Shown here: piece after piece, positions 10,099-18,032 of the stretch
How positions within the stretch are numbered: the first letter of the stretch is position 1
Layout: each line of letters opens with the position of its first letter
Made by a program: the position numbers and the translations under genes
The notes under the pieces: model-generated
The model's database searches: none
The model's input: only the letters and a program-made list of their open reading frames with translations
Told to the model about the DNA's origin: nothing
Assembly: GCF_023283985.1 (NCBI RefSeq)
Contig: NZ_JAKIKU010000010.1
Coordinates: 118,581 to 182,580 of the forward strand
DNA: 64,000 nucleotides
From: Shewanella electrodiphila
GTDB taxonomy: Bacteria; Pseudomonadota; Gammaproteobacteria; Enterobacterales; Shewanellaceae
Reading direction: 5' to 3'

Positions 10099-10764
10099 TA
10101 ACTTTTGCGCCTTAGCTTTTTGCTTCCAAACTTTTTGCGGCCAGATCTGTAGCAACCAAGTCTGTAGCAACCAAATGTTATGTTTCACCTGAATGAGCCC
10201 CTTAAAAAATAGGGCGCTATCTTACGAGAGAACAAGGTAAGAAAATAAGGGGCATTCGTGAGTTTAATTGTCTCAAATAGCAGTACAATAAGGTCATTTC
10301 AATACTGAATAGATCCATGATTGATTGACTCTATCAGCAAAAATGACTTAATGATTTTCCGTCGTTCACTCAAATTACGCTAATTGACTAATTGTTTACA
10401 AAACCACCGCAACAACATACACAACCGCCCCCAACAAAATTAACAAGTGTATTTTTTTACATAAAAAAGTGAAAGCGACATCGGCATGAACGAATTAACA
10501 TAAGGTAATAAATCATCAAAATGTTCGTAGCCTAACCCTGATGTCAAAATAAAATCAAACCATTAAATTACAATGACTTAAAATGATAAAACACATTAAC
10601 CTAAGCTAATTAAATTAAACCCAAGTTAGCCACCAGCACCATAAGCTCCCTTTTATATTGTTAGCTCAATTTTTTATTTTAATAGTGAGATCTAGAACAC
10701 TAGAACTGAGCGCACACTTGTACTCATAATGCCTCATTAGCAATATTGACCATTGGAGTTTGTA
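10099..10764. other. Intergenic region upstream of patatin and TM2 genes
   Basis: Divergent promoter region of about 670 bases, very AT-rich. Bases 10142-10176 contain a short direct repeat (two copies of TCTGTAGCAACCAA). I see no convincing gene, RNA or regulator site; the TM2 promoter probably lies around 10660-10740. Confidence 0.35.
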
Positions 10765-11097
10765 ATGCCTCAAATAACCTGCACACAATGCAGCCAGACA
10801 ATCGACGCGAACTTAATCAGCTGCCCTCAATGTCAGGCAACTCAAGGATTAGACGCACTTGCTGGGATCGATCCGAATATCCGTATTAAAAATCAGAAAT
10901 GGGCAATATGGTTTGGGTTCTTATTTGGCGGCTTAGGGCTACATAAATTCTATTTAGGTCAATACCTAAAAGGCAGTCTTTACTTAGTATTCAGCTGGAC
11001 TTTGGTGCCGTTTGTTGTTGGCTGGATTGACTCTATCCGCACCATGAAAATGAGTTCATTTAATTTCGAGCAGCAATACAGTAAACGTGCGATTTAG
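10765..11097 (+). CDS. TM2 domain protein with zinc ribbon
   Basis: A 110-residue membrane protein. Residues 1-25 carry two CxxC pairs (CTQC and CPQC) typical of a small zinc ribbon. Residues about 47-100 form the TM2 domain: a first helix WAIWFGFLFGGLGLHKFYLGQ with the family turn GxHxFYLG, then a second helix YLVFSWTLVPFVVGWIDSI with the closing DSI(R). The ATG at 10765 is preferred over an in-frame TTG at 10753 because GGAG lies just upstream of the ATG. TM2 proteins are found in many bacteria without a firm function. The gene is monocistronic and ends at a strong hairpin. Confidence 0.85.
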   Translation: MPQITCTQCSQTIDANLISCPQCQATQGLDALAGIDPNIRIKNQKWAIWFGFLFGGLGLHKFYLGQYLKGSLYLVFSWTLVPFVVGWIDSIRTMKMSSFNFEQQYSKRAI

Positions 11098-11139
11098 CAC
11101 GAAAATGCCGATTATATAATGTGTTATTTGCTGTATTCC

Positions 11140-11171
11140 ACGCCTTATTAAGCATTTAATAAGGCGTTTTA
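11140..11171 (+). terminator. Intrinsic terminator after the TM2 gene
   Basis: A 12-bp stem ACGCCTTATTAA / TTAATAAGGCGT with loop GCAT is followed by TTTT. It lies 43 bases after the TM2 stop codon. Confidence 0.8.
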
Positions 11172-11332
11172 CATTCTTCCACTGACGACTCTTCCTTGCA
11201 TATTCATGGCTATTATTTTTGCTAGCCAGATCGCTAAACCGTTCAAACTTCTCCCTTTCCTAAACCTCATAGTGCTATAGTAAATTCAGTTTCAAAATAA
11301 AGAATTTCAATTCACCATTTCAAGGGTTGCCT

Positions 11333-11590
11333 ATGTTAAATGAGAATCATGCACTTATTTTCGACTTTCCTGAGTTTAAGAAAGACATTGTTTATTTGAA
11401 TCACAAAGACGAAGCGTTCGAAACCTTATCCAAGCAATATCACTTATTAGATTACGAGATACGCGAGTTAGAAGTTGAAGGAAGCCCAACTGATGATGAG
11501 CATATGCATCAGTTAAAAGTACAGCGTGCTAATTTAAAAGATGTATTGTTCCAAAAATTAAAGCAACATCACGACCAAGACGCGTCCTAA
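11333..11590 (+). CDS. YdcH-like (DUF465) small protein
   Basis: An 85-residue, charged, all-helical protein resembling the YdcH/DUF465 family: the N-terminal FPEFKKDI, then HKDEAFETLSKQYHLLDYEIRELE and a C-terminal LKVQRANLKDVLFQKL. This reads as a two-helix hairpin or coiled coil. The ATG at 11333 is chosen over TTG 11327 because AAGGG ends six bases before it. No enzymatic motif, signal peptide or membrane segment is visible. The family's function is not established. The gene is monocistronic. Confidence 0.75.
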   Translation: MLNENHALIFDFPEFKKDIVYLNHKDEAFETLSKQYHLLDYEIRELEVEGSPTDDEHMHQLKVQRANLKDVLFQKLKQHHDQDAS

Positions 11591-11903
11591 CTCCTCAAGT
11601 TTGAATAAAAGGGGATACATTGAATCCCCTTTGCAGCATTAATAAGCTCTCTTTCTCAAACGACACCTTTGTCCTAACAATGTATCTAGCTCTGAACCAT
11701 GAGTCGTCATTTATCTAATCCTATTAATGCCATCATAATTAGAATACAGCCCCTCGTCTAAACACGGTTTTATGCCATAAGTGTGACCTACATCAACCAT
11801 CGCACTCAATAACAGACAACAGCATCAAGCAAACATCCTATTAGCAAAACTCCATTTCTGCTAACATACATTACACATTCCTTAACTTCCCCCCAAAGGA
11901 AAA
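11591..11903. other. Porin upstream region
   Basis: About 310 bases holding a hairpin at 11608-11632 (AAAGGGGAT / ATCCCCTTT, no T-run, possibly a weak terminator of the upstream gene) and a CRP-like site at 11778-11799. The rest is AT-rich leader of the porin gene. Confidence 0.5.
11778..11799 (+). promoter_or_regulatory. Candidate CRP-binding site upstream of the porin gene
   Basis: TGTGA at 11782 is followed after six bases by TCAAC, a good left half and a weak right half of the TGTGA-N6-TCACA consensus. It lies about 105 bases before the porin start. It is a pattern match only. Confidence 0.35.
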
Positions 11904-13193
11904 ATGATGACTCTTTATACCCTTGCCGCGACTTGTATCGCTTTAGCATTATCAACTAGTGCCAATGCAACCACTGTTGAAGAAGAACTGAAAGCATTAA
12001 AAGAGCGCATTGAGCAATTAGAAGCTCAACAGAAAAAAGCAGCCGAACAACCACAGGTTATTGAAGAAGTGGAAGTTGCAGTTGTTAACGAAGTCGTCGA
12101 AGAAGTTGAGGTCAGCAAAACAACAGAGGCCAAAGTTAATTTTGGCGGCGCTGTCCGTGTTAATTATTCCTATGAAGATTTTAATGATGCCAACGCCGAT
12201 CGCGGTGGCGACTTTGACTTTGACCTATTCCGTATCGATGTTTCCGGCAGTTACGGTGACTTAATTTATTCAGCTCAGTACCGCTGGTTTGAGTACATGA
12301 ATGTAGTGCAACACGCTTGGATTGGTTATAACTTTGATGAACACCAACAAGGTAAAATCGGTGTCACTCAAGTACCATTCGGCATGCTAACTTACGCATC
12401 AAACAACTACTTTTTCAGCTCTAACTTTTATCTTGGCCTTGAAGATGACCACGATATGGGTTTGAACTACACCTATAAAAGCGACGCTAACCGTTTTGAC
12501 ATTGCCTTTTACAAAAACGATGAACAAGGTGGTATAGACGGATATGTGTCAGATCGCACAGACCGTTACGCCTACGATGTTGTGGGTATTCGTCTAGACG
12601 GTGAAGATGCTTACGATGCACCAACGGCAGGTTATGAAGCAGGTGAGGTGAATACCTTTAACCTGCGTTATGCACACAACTTTACCTTCGATAAACTGGG
12701 TGTTGAGCTCGGTGGTTCTGTACAAGCAGGCCAGTTGGAAATAGCCAACGGCACCGATGGAGACAACTTTGCAGCAGCTATTCACGGTATTATCGATTAC
12801 GATCGATGGAACGTGAAATTACAAGTAACAGATTACGAATACGATGTTGATGGCATGGATGTCGACCGTATTGTGGTTGCCGCTTACCACTTTTATGACT
12901 CAATCCCAGCAGAAGCGACCACTTACATCGCTAATGTGGCTTACAGCTTACCAGTCGATTTTGGCCCAGTATCTAACCTCACCTTCTACAATGATTATTC
13001 TTTAGTGACGGGTAAGTCTGCCTCACTTGAAGACACCTTTATGAATGTCACCGGTATGGCGGTTTCAGCCGGCGGTTTATACACCTACTTCGACTATGTA
13101 GTAGCTGAGAACCAACCATTCATCGGCGGCACAATGGTCGGTGATGGTGACACCAATAAACGATTCAATATTAACTTTGGTTACTATTTTTAG
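11904..13193 (+). CDS. Outer-membrane porin (phosphate-porin-like, OprO/OprP type barrel)
   Basis: A 429-residue porin. The N-terminus has a signal peptide (LYTLAATCIALALSTSANA), then a coiled coil at about residues 25-50 (VEEELKALKERIEQLEAQQKKAAE), as in trimeric porins with a periplasmic stalk. A Glu/Val-rich linker (EEVEVAVVNEVVEEVEV) leads into the barrel, which starts at VNFGGAVRVNYSYEDF and ends in FNINFGYYF, with terminal Phe. Alternating aromatic and acidic strands such as YSAQYRWFEYMNVVQHAWIGYNF suggest 16 strands. Substrate cannot be told from sequence. An AAAGGA ribosome site precedes the ATG; a candidate CRP site lies upstream and a strong terminator downstream. It is the last chromosomal gene before the rnpB-linked island. 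Confidence 0.8.
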   Translation: MMTLYTLAATCIALALSTSANATTVEEELKALKERIEQLEAQQKKAAEQPQVIEEVEVAVVNEVVEEVEVSKTTEAKVNFGGAVRVNYSYEDFNDANADRGGDFDFDLFRIDVSGSYGDLIYSAQYRWFEYMNVVQHAWIGYNFDEHQQGKIGVTQVPFGMLTYASNNYFFSSNFYLGLEDDHDMGLNYTYKSDANRFDIAFYKNDEQGGIDGYVSDRTDRYAYDVVGIRLDGEDAYDAPTAGYEAGEVNTFNLRYAHNFTFDKLGVELGGSVQAGQLEIANGTDGDNFAAAIHGIIDYDRWNVKLQVTDYEYDVDGMDVDRIVVAAYHFYDSIPAEATTYIANVAYSLPVDFGPVSNLTFYNDYSLVTGKSASLEDTFMNVTGMAVSAGGLYTYFDYVVAENQPFIGGTMVGDGDTNKRFNINFGYYF

Positions 13194-13244
13194 GCTAGTT
13201 ATCTAGCTAAAACTCATTAGCTTCTGATTGCATTTATTTTTAAA

Positions 13245-13282
13245 CAAAAAGCCCGCTTATCTTTCGATAAACGGGCTTTTAA
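13245..13282 (+). terminator. Intrinsic terminator after the porin gene
   Basis: The outer stem AAAAGCCCG / CGGGCTTTT encloses an inner stem TTATC / GATAA, with a T-run. It is about 50 bases after the porin stop and directly precedes the left att-like repeat. Confidence 0.85.
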
Positions 13283-13292
13283 TCTATTAGGT

Positions 13293-13307
13293 GAGCTGGC
13301 CGATAAG
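13293..13307 (-). repeat. att-like repeat, outer left copy of the rnpB tail
   Basis: GAGCTGGCCGATAAG matches the rnpB 3' end (GAGTTGGCCGATAAG at 27069) with one change and the middle copy exactly over 15 bases. It marks the junction between porin-side chromosome and island A. Confidence 0.8.
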
Positions 13308-13331
13308 TTAACTTTTATAGCTCAAAGCATA

Positions 13332-14621
13332 TCATTCACAAATTATCGACTCTCCATTTTCTACTATCTGAACGTTATCAAAGTAGCTTGAAAACTTGTC
13401 ACTATTGAGAGTATGAATTGGTACTAAAACCTTAGGCGATATATTACGAGTAAACCTCTGTAAGTGCTCTAAGTAAGCATGACCACTCGTATGAATGTAT
13501 TGCCATGACTCCTGATATTCATTGGCTATCTCTGCAAACTTAGGTTGCTTACTTTGATAGCCTAACCACATAGAGTAGATAAGTTTAGGCTTTACCCCCT
13601 TTTCCTTAAATGAATCAAGGTATGGTGTCATAGCATAGGGAGATACTCGAAATACATAATTAGTACCTTTGAGCTTATTTGGATTCACATGGCGGTTGCC
13701 GTACCGCAGGAAGTCTTCACCGAATTCAGCTTTAATGATAGCCAATTGTGACTTAGGAAATATCACCTTTAAATGGTCATTTTTATGTGGTGGTAAACCT
13801 GGGGAGTACTTCTTTAGCGCCTCAAGCAAGTAAAGTTGGTAAAGATCGATAACTAGCTCTTTTCCTGTGCGTTTAGTTGCGTTATAGAGACTTACAATAC
13901 GATCAATATTGCCACCTGAGGCTGAAACAAATGCAGGTCTATCACTCTCATTAAGACTTGTGACCATAGCCTCTTCAACCGAGAATTCGGTAGGGAATTG
14001 TTGTGAGTGCCCACCATCAAGAGTTGTCCCTTCGAGCAACATAAGATCAGGCTGCTTCACATTAGCATAGATATAATCGCTAACCTGTGACTTTCGCCCA
14101 TGCCCACGAAAATCCCCAGTGTAATAAACCTGCTTACCATCAACCTCTATTAGCAGGCTACATGCCCCAAAAGCTGAATGATCCATTAAAAATGCCGTCA
14201 CTGTAAATGGACCAACTTGAAATGGTTTTCCAGGAGAGAACTGTCGACACTGATCCAGTGGACTAAATCGCAATGCATCAGGGTAAAATAAGTTACCAAT
14301 GGTCATCATAGAGTAACTACTATCTGACACGTATATGTTTGAGCTTTTAGGTAATGACCTCAATAGACCATAATGATCTGGATGTGCGTGGGATAATATA
14401 TAAGCTAAAGGAGGCCTAGTATCTTGCTGTTGAATATCAAGCAAAATACCATTTTCTATTGATGGACTTGAAGCCAAGTCCGCATCAATCGATGCTCCAG
14501 TACTATCCATGAGAGGAGCACCGTAATCTAATACAATGCTATCTTCACCATGGTTTATTTTTATGCAACTACCGCCAATGGTATCTGCTCCACGTAATAT
14601 GGTTACTGAGGTCTGAGGCAT
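13332..14621 (-). CDS. Beta-CASP-type MBL-fold hydrolase (RNase J-like nuclease)
   Basis: A 429-residue metallo-beta-lactamase fold protein. Motif 2 is SHAHPDHYGL (HxHxDH, residues 78-83). A later strand has MDHSAFGACSLLIEVDGKQVYYTGDFRGHGRK, giving the metal-bridging Asp in GDF. The middle region (about residues 190-360) has the length and hydrophobic pattern of a beta-CASP insertion. The end has TSGHA and KVLVPIHT, the C-terminal His motifs of RNase J/CPSF-type nucleases. An RNA or DNA nuclease is therefore likely, though other MBL hydrolases remain possible. Its ATG shares a base with the stop of the upstream gene (TAATG), so it is the last gene of a four-gene coupled operon. The ORF ends only 25 bases from the left att repeat. 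Confidence 0.8.
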   Translation of the reverse strand: MPQTSVTILRGADTIGGSCIKINHGEDSIVLDYGAPLMDSTGASIDADLASSPSIENGILLDIQQQDTRPPLAYILSHAHPDHYGLLRSLPKSSNIYVSDSSYSMMTIGNLFYPDALRFSPLDQCRQFSPGKPFQVGPFTVTAFLMDHSAFGACSLLIEVDGKQVYYTGDFRGHGRKSQVSDYIYANVKQPDLMLLEGTTLDGGHSQQFPTEFSVEEAMVTSLNESDRPAFVSASGGNIDRIVSLYNATKRTGKELVIDLYQLYLLEALKKYSPGLPPHKNDHLKVIFPKSQLAIIKAEFGEDFLRYGNRHVNPNKLKGTNYVFRVSPYAMTPYLDSFKEKGVKPKLIYSMWLGYQSKQPKFAEIANEYQESWQYIHTSGHAYLEHLQRFTRNISPKVLVPIHTLNSDKFSSYFDNVQIVENGESIICE

Positions 14622-15541
14622 TAAAACTGTTCCTTACTCTGAAGTTTGTAACAGCCGCCTTCAGTCATCACCTGCATGGTTACTTTATTTTCACGTAGCT
14701 TGCCTTCATGAGATAACCAACTATTTCGTTTATCCAAGTCTTTGTTGTAATACATAAGTAACCTAGGTTCTATATCAATGGCTAATGTTAATTTACCCTC
14801 TGCAACGTCTTTGATTATTTTAGCCACTGATTGCTTTTCCAGCTCCGTGATTTTGACCAGCGTTTTACAAGCATTGAGGTAGGCTTCTTTTAATTGCTGT
14901 TGGTGATGTTTGTCTTTTAGAAACTTTCTATAACGTCCCAACTGTTCAATTACCTCGGGGCTTTTACTATTGGTACGACAACGCGAGTCAGTCGTGAGCT
15001 TAGCCTCCCAAAAAACAACATGTGCTACATCGCCTTGTCGCTCTAGTGAAACGAGGTCAATTCGGTAACCACTACCCGGTAGCCCCATCTCCATATCGAT
15101 AACATTACCATTAGCCGCAACAACGTTTTCTACAAAGCTTTTTTCATCATCTTCTTTTATTTTTGTAACCGTAACGTGTTTAATCCACTCTACTAGCGTG
15201 CTGCTTTCTTGGTATGTTACATATTTTTTTTCATTCTCAGGGTTGATAATATTTGACTCATTCCCAGTTAATCTGACATATTTCTGCGACTTGGCATCTG
15301 GAAAGACATATTTAATATGTAGCTCTGAGTACAACTCTTTTTTCTGGTTAAAACCAACCTTCGCAATAGCTTGCCCCCGATGGTAAAAATTGAGGTAATT
15401 TTCACGTACGGCTAGGCGAAGGCCATCACTATCTAATTCTTCACCTGCTGGCTTTAGTTGCTGTAGAAGGTCTGCCCACCATTGAGGTTTTTCTGCAGGT
15501 AACTGCTTAAGATTAAATTTCCGAGCGAAGGGTTTTGTCAT
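14621..15541 (-). CDS. PD-(D/E)XK nuclease-like protein of unknown family
   Basis: A 306-residue soluble protein I cannot assign to a named family. Residues about 150-205 carry a good PD-(D/E)XK signature: E151 in DMEMG, D162 in YRIDLVSLE, then E179 and K181 in VVFWEAK after a hydrophobic strand, and Q200/Y204 in EQLGRYRKF on the following helix. The N-terminal 130 residues are mixed alpha/beta with no recognised motif, and the C-terminal 90 residues include YLNACKTLVKI and IEPRLLMYYNKD. It starts two bases after the metallophosphoesterase stop and its own stop overlaps the next ATG, so co-expression is very likely. A nuclease role is inferred from these residues only. Confidence 0.7.
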   Translation of the reverse strand: MTKPFARKFNLKQLPAEKPQWWADLLQQLKPAGEELDSDGLRLAVRENYLNFYHRGQAIAKVGFNQKKELYSELHIKYVFPDAKSQKYVRLTGNESNIINPENEKKYVTYQESSTLVEWIKHVTVTKIKEDDEKSFVENVVAANGNVIDMEMGLPGSGYRIDLVSLERQGDVAHVVFWEAKLTTDSRCRTNSKSPEVIEQLGRYRKFLKDKHHQQQLKEAYLNACKTLVKITELEKQSVAKIIKDVAEGKLTLAIDIEPRLLMYYNKDLDKRNSWLSHEGKLRENKVTMQVMTEGGCYKLQSKEQF

Positions 15542-15543
15542 GA

Positions 15544-16212
15544 CTATTTCTCACTGTCGGTTAGAGTTATAGCGTTAAAGTTCGGCTTGTCAGCACTATG
15601 GGTACTTCCTGGATTGGAGATAATTCTTTTTTTAAATCTACTAAAACGTGCATGGGGCTGATGGACATGACCACATAGAATATATTTTGCCTGTAACTCA
15701 CCAAGCTTGATGGCGGCAAGGATATCTGGACAACCCCAGTCTTCTCCAGCCTCTTTAGCAACTTTGAGTTTAGATGGAGGTACGTGGTGTAGTAATACGT
15801 CACAGTCTCTAAACTGATTAAAGTTAGGATTTTCATATGGCATACAGCCAAAACGAAAGCCGCCTACCTCAACAATATTTCCATCAAGGTAAAGATGATC
15901 TTTTTTCAATTTGTTAAGCCACCGTGCTGATGGCAGTTCATCATTTTCAACCTCTACCTGATCATGATTACCAGAGCAGATAAATGTAGGAACAGTGAGT
16001 GTTAGTGTCCATTGTTTAATCCACTCAATTTGCTCCTCACTGCTTAAAGTCTGATTCAAGGAATCATCAAGCAGATCACCACTTATACACAACACATCAT
16101 AATTGCACAACTGCTCTGTTATCCATTCAAATTGAGCTTGGTTGAAATGCAGATCAGATACGTGCAGTAACTTCACCGAACAGCCAAGAACTGACTTAAT
16201 GCCATGAGTCAT
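15544..16212 (-). CDS. Calcineurin-like metallophosphoesterase
   Basis: A 222-residue protein with the full metallophosphoesterase motif series: HVSDLHFN (DxH, from about residue 17), CISGDLLDD (GD), CSGNHDQ (GNHD), LLHHVPP (His) and CGHVHQPH (GHVH). Members hydrolyse phosphomono- or phosphodiesters, including cyclic nucleotides and nucleic-acid ends; which applies here cannot be told. No signal peptide is seen, so it is cytoplasmic. The ATG at 16212 has a strong GGAGGAG ribosome site. It is the second gene of the operon, 43 bases after the EVE-like gene and two bases before the PD-(D/E)XK gene. Confidence 0.85.
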   Translation of the reverse strand: MTHGIKSVLGCSVKLLHVSDLHFNQAQFEWITEQLCNYDVLCISGDLLDDSLNQTLSSEEQIEWIKQWTLTLTVPTFICSGNHDQVEVENDELPSARWLNKLKKDHLYLDGNIVEVGGFRFGCMPYENPNFNQFRDCDVLLHHVPPSKLKVAKEAGEDWGCPDILAAIKLGELQAKYILCGHVHQPHARFSRFKKRIISNPGSTHSADKPNFNAITLTDSEK

Positions 16213-16255
16213 TTAAAGCTCCTCCGTATAAATCAATAGTCGTAGGAAAACAGAA

Positions 16256-16846
16256 TCAGGCGGATTTATACAGAGCAGCAGCAGCTTGAACCCGTACAAT
16301 CTCATTTTCACTATCCAGTGCCTGAATTAGCGTATTACGCACTTTATTTTGTAACTCGAATTCTGTAGTAACGGGCTCTTCGGATATGTGCTCAGCAACT
16401 TTAAGGAACTCCTCCATTGCTGCCGCATGCTTGGAAAAATTACATACCGTTTTGCGTGCGCCTTTCAATGACCTCAAAACACCCGGTGGAAGGAGTGACT
16501 TTTTTACTGTCATGACATGCTCAACGGATACACCGTGGGGATTCCCTTCTTTTGAGTTATCTCGATTCATATCATATTGTACGGATTCGACGGTACGAAA
16601 CAGATGCATACTTTCAGCATTACTTTCTGATGGACTCAACACTATTGAGCCCACCTCGATATGTAGAAACTGTTCCACTTGAGAAAGGTTATGAGCATTG
16701 AGATCTGGCATTGCTTGCTGTAATTCCTTCCTACTCAAGCCTCTTAGATCCTGACCACACGGCCATCCAATTGATACCCTTCCCTTAAGAAAGTCAGACT
16801 CTCTATAAATTCCATGTGGTTTTGGTCTTATGTGATATACGGTCAT
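16256..16846 (-). CDS. EVE/PUA-like putative modified-base sensor, first gene of the operon
   Basis: A 196-residue protein. Residues 1-145 resemble EVE-like PUA-fold modules found at the N-termini of modification-dependent restriction proteins: an opening strand YHIRPKPHGIY, SIGWPCGQDLRGL, VEQFLHIEVGSIVLSPS (the IxxGDxVxxP-type strand) and SVEHVMTVKKSLLPPGVLRSLKGARKTVCNFSKHAAAMEEFL. The last stretch fits the LPxxxRxSLxxxxTVxxxxxHxxxIExLL pattern I know from such modules. The remaining 50 residues are helical (VRVQAAAALYKSA). By analogy it could read a modified base in DNA or RNA. It leads the island A operon; a 20-bp imperfect palindrome at 16902 may be its operator. Similarity is by pattern recognition, so the family call is tentative. 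Confidence 0.55.
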   Translation of the reverse strand: MTVYHIRPKPHGIYRESDFLKGRVSIGWPCGQDLRGLSRKELQQAMPDLNAHNLSQVEQFLHIEVGSIVLSPSESNAESMHLFRTVESVQYDMNRDNSKEGNPHGVSVEHVMTVKKSLLPPGVLRSLKGARKTVCNFSKHAAAMEEFLKVAEHISEEPVTTEFELQNKVRNTLIQALDSENEIVRVQAAAALYKSA

Positions 16847-16901
16847 ATTGGCACCTTTAAGTCAAAAAACTCATAACAACTACTGATGACATTTAAGGTA
16901 G

Positions 16902-16921
16902 GACAACTAAAACATGTTGTC
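16902..16921. promoter_or_regulatory. Inverted repeat upstream of the island A operon
   Basis: GACAAC and GTTGTC are spaced by eight bases, forming a dyad about 55 bases before the EVE-like start codon. It is a plausible operator, but no regulator gene is assigned to it. Confidence 0.3.
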
Positions 16922-17023
16922 AACAGTTAAAGATAGTTTTATGACTTTTTTGACCTGTACATTGAGAAGGTGATGGAGTATGTAGAGAGATTCCGAAAAT
17001 ATCTGATACCAATATTTCCTGAA

Positions 17024-17521
17024 TTAAAAGTTGAACCGAGGAGCTAGGCTAATAGCATCGACATATAAGAGGTAGAAATTGGCTTTGCCCAAACAACACT
17101 TTATAAATTCAAAGTACCTTTTAGCACCACTCTCAACTTTGACACTCCACGATTTCCACTCAACAAAGTCAGCCCAAGCATCCTCAAGTAAGTAAGGTTT
17201 CGGTGTTATTGCTGGTGGTATAGGTAACGACCTCTGAAGGCTAGCTGTAAGCTCATATACAGCGCTATTAGACGTTATAACTGAGTTCAGTTCGCATTGC
17301 CTTAGCTGATTAATTAATTGCGTCACATGATCACACGGGGCTATTAATTGGTTGATTTGATGTATTACAGGGAAATGATTTGCTAAACGGGACACAGCAA
17401 TACTGTATGAATCGGTGCGCAGTGAACGTTTGATTTCTTTATGGGGATATAAGTGTCTAAATCGCTGAGGAACAACAAAGCAAAAATGATAGGTTTTATT
17501 TCGAAGATGGATGTACTGCAT
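17024..17521 (-). pseudogene. Truncated tyrosine integrase (N-terminal part only)
   Basis: From the ATG at 17521 the frame encodes about 165 residues that look like the N-terminus of a phage-type integrase: MQYIHLRNKTYHFCFVVPQRFRHLYP then KEIKRSLRTDSYSIAVSRLANHF, the DUF6538-like start seen in island integrases. A segment like the core-binding domain follows (AKRYFEFIKCCLGKANFYLLYVD). The frame ends there, and none of the catalytic R-H-R-Y residues is present, whereas intact relatives have 400-480 residues. It lies beside the middle att-like repeat, in the same position and orientation that the intact integrase has relative to rnpB. I read it as the decayed integrase of island A. Confidence 0.75.
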
Positions 17522-17593
17522 AATGTACCAAACCTTATACCATTTAAGGTATAAAATCAAGAAACACCATGCAATACATCCACTTACAGAATG

Positions 17594-17613
17594 GTTGAGC
17601 TGGCCGATAAGCC
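17594..17613 (-). repeat. att-like repeat, middle copy of the rnpB tail
   Basis: GAGCTGGCCGATAAGCC (17597-17613) equals the rnpB tail at 27069-27085 except for one C/T change. It separates island A from island B and is preceded by the truncated integrase. Confidence 0.85.
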
Positions 17614-18032
17614 AACCCTCACAGCGAATTCAGTTCAGTTATAACAATGGATACGGGCGATTTAGAACCATTTGTATCCCATTTTGTAGCACAGTTTGGT
17701 ACTCACTCTTTAATGAGCATATTCCAATAAGCCAAGGATATAAAGACTATTGTAAACTTACCCTAACATTAGCATTAAACAAACGGCTTTCATTCAATAT
17801 TAATAATACCCAACTCATCACAATGCTAACGTATGGATTTATTAATATTCCTTCCATGTTCATTATCAAATTATCAAATAATCGAATAATCGAATATTAA
17901 ACTTCACGTTCAGTAAACACTTACTTATCTCCATACATTTCAACACCTTACGCAGATCTCACTTTGAGAATTCTATTATTGACTCCCCTATATTAATTGG
18001 TAAATTACCGCCAATTAATTTGGAGTGTGACA
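17614..18032. other. Left end of island B, non-coding
   Basis: About 420 bases with no convincing gene. A 17-base motif at 17678-17694 is repeated with one mismatch at 26999-27015 near the other end of island B and in the same orientation; these may be integrase arm sites. The rest is AT-rich, with ATTAAT and TCGAATA repeats near 17880, and probably carries the promoter of the gene at 18033. Confidence 0.45.

Noticed and set aside
16973..17047. 24-residue plus-strand frame beginning MEYVERFRKY with a ribosome-site-like GAAGG
   Set aside because: Too short and without a recognised relative; it overlaps the remnant integrase and could be chance or a gene tail.
17511..17900. 129-residue plus-strand frame spanning the middle att repeat
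   Set aside because: It crosses a recombination junction, overlaps the integrase remnant in antisense and has no domain or ribosome site.
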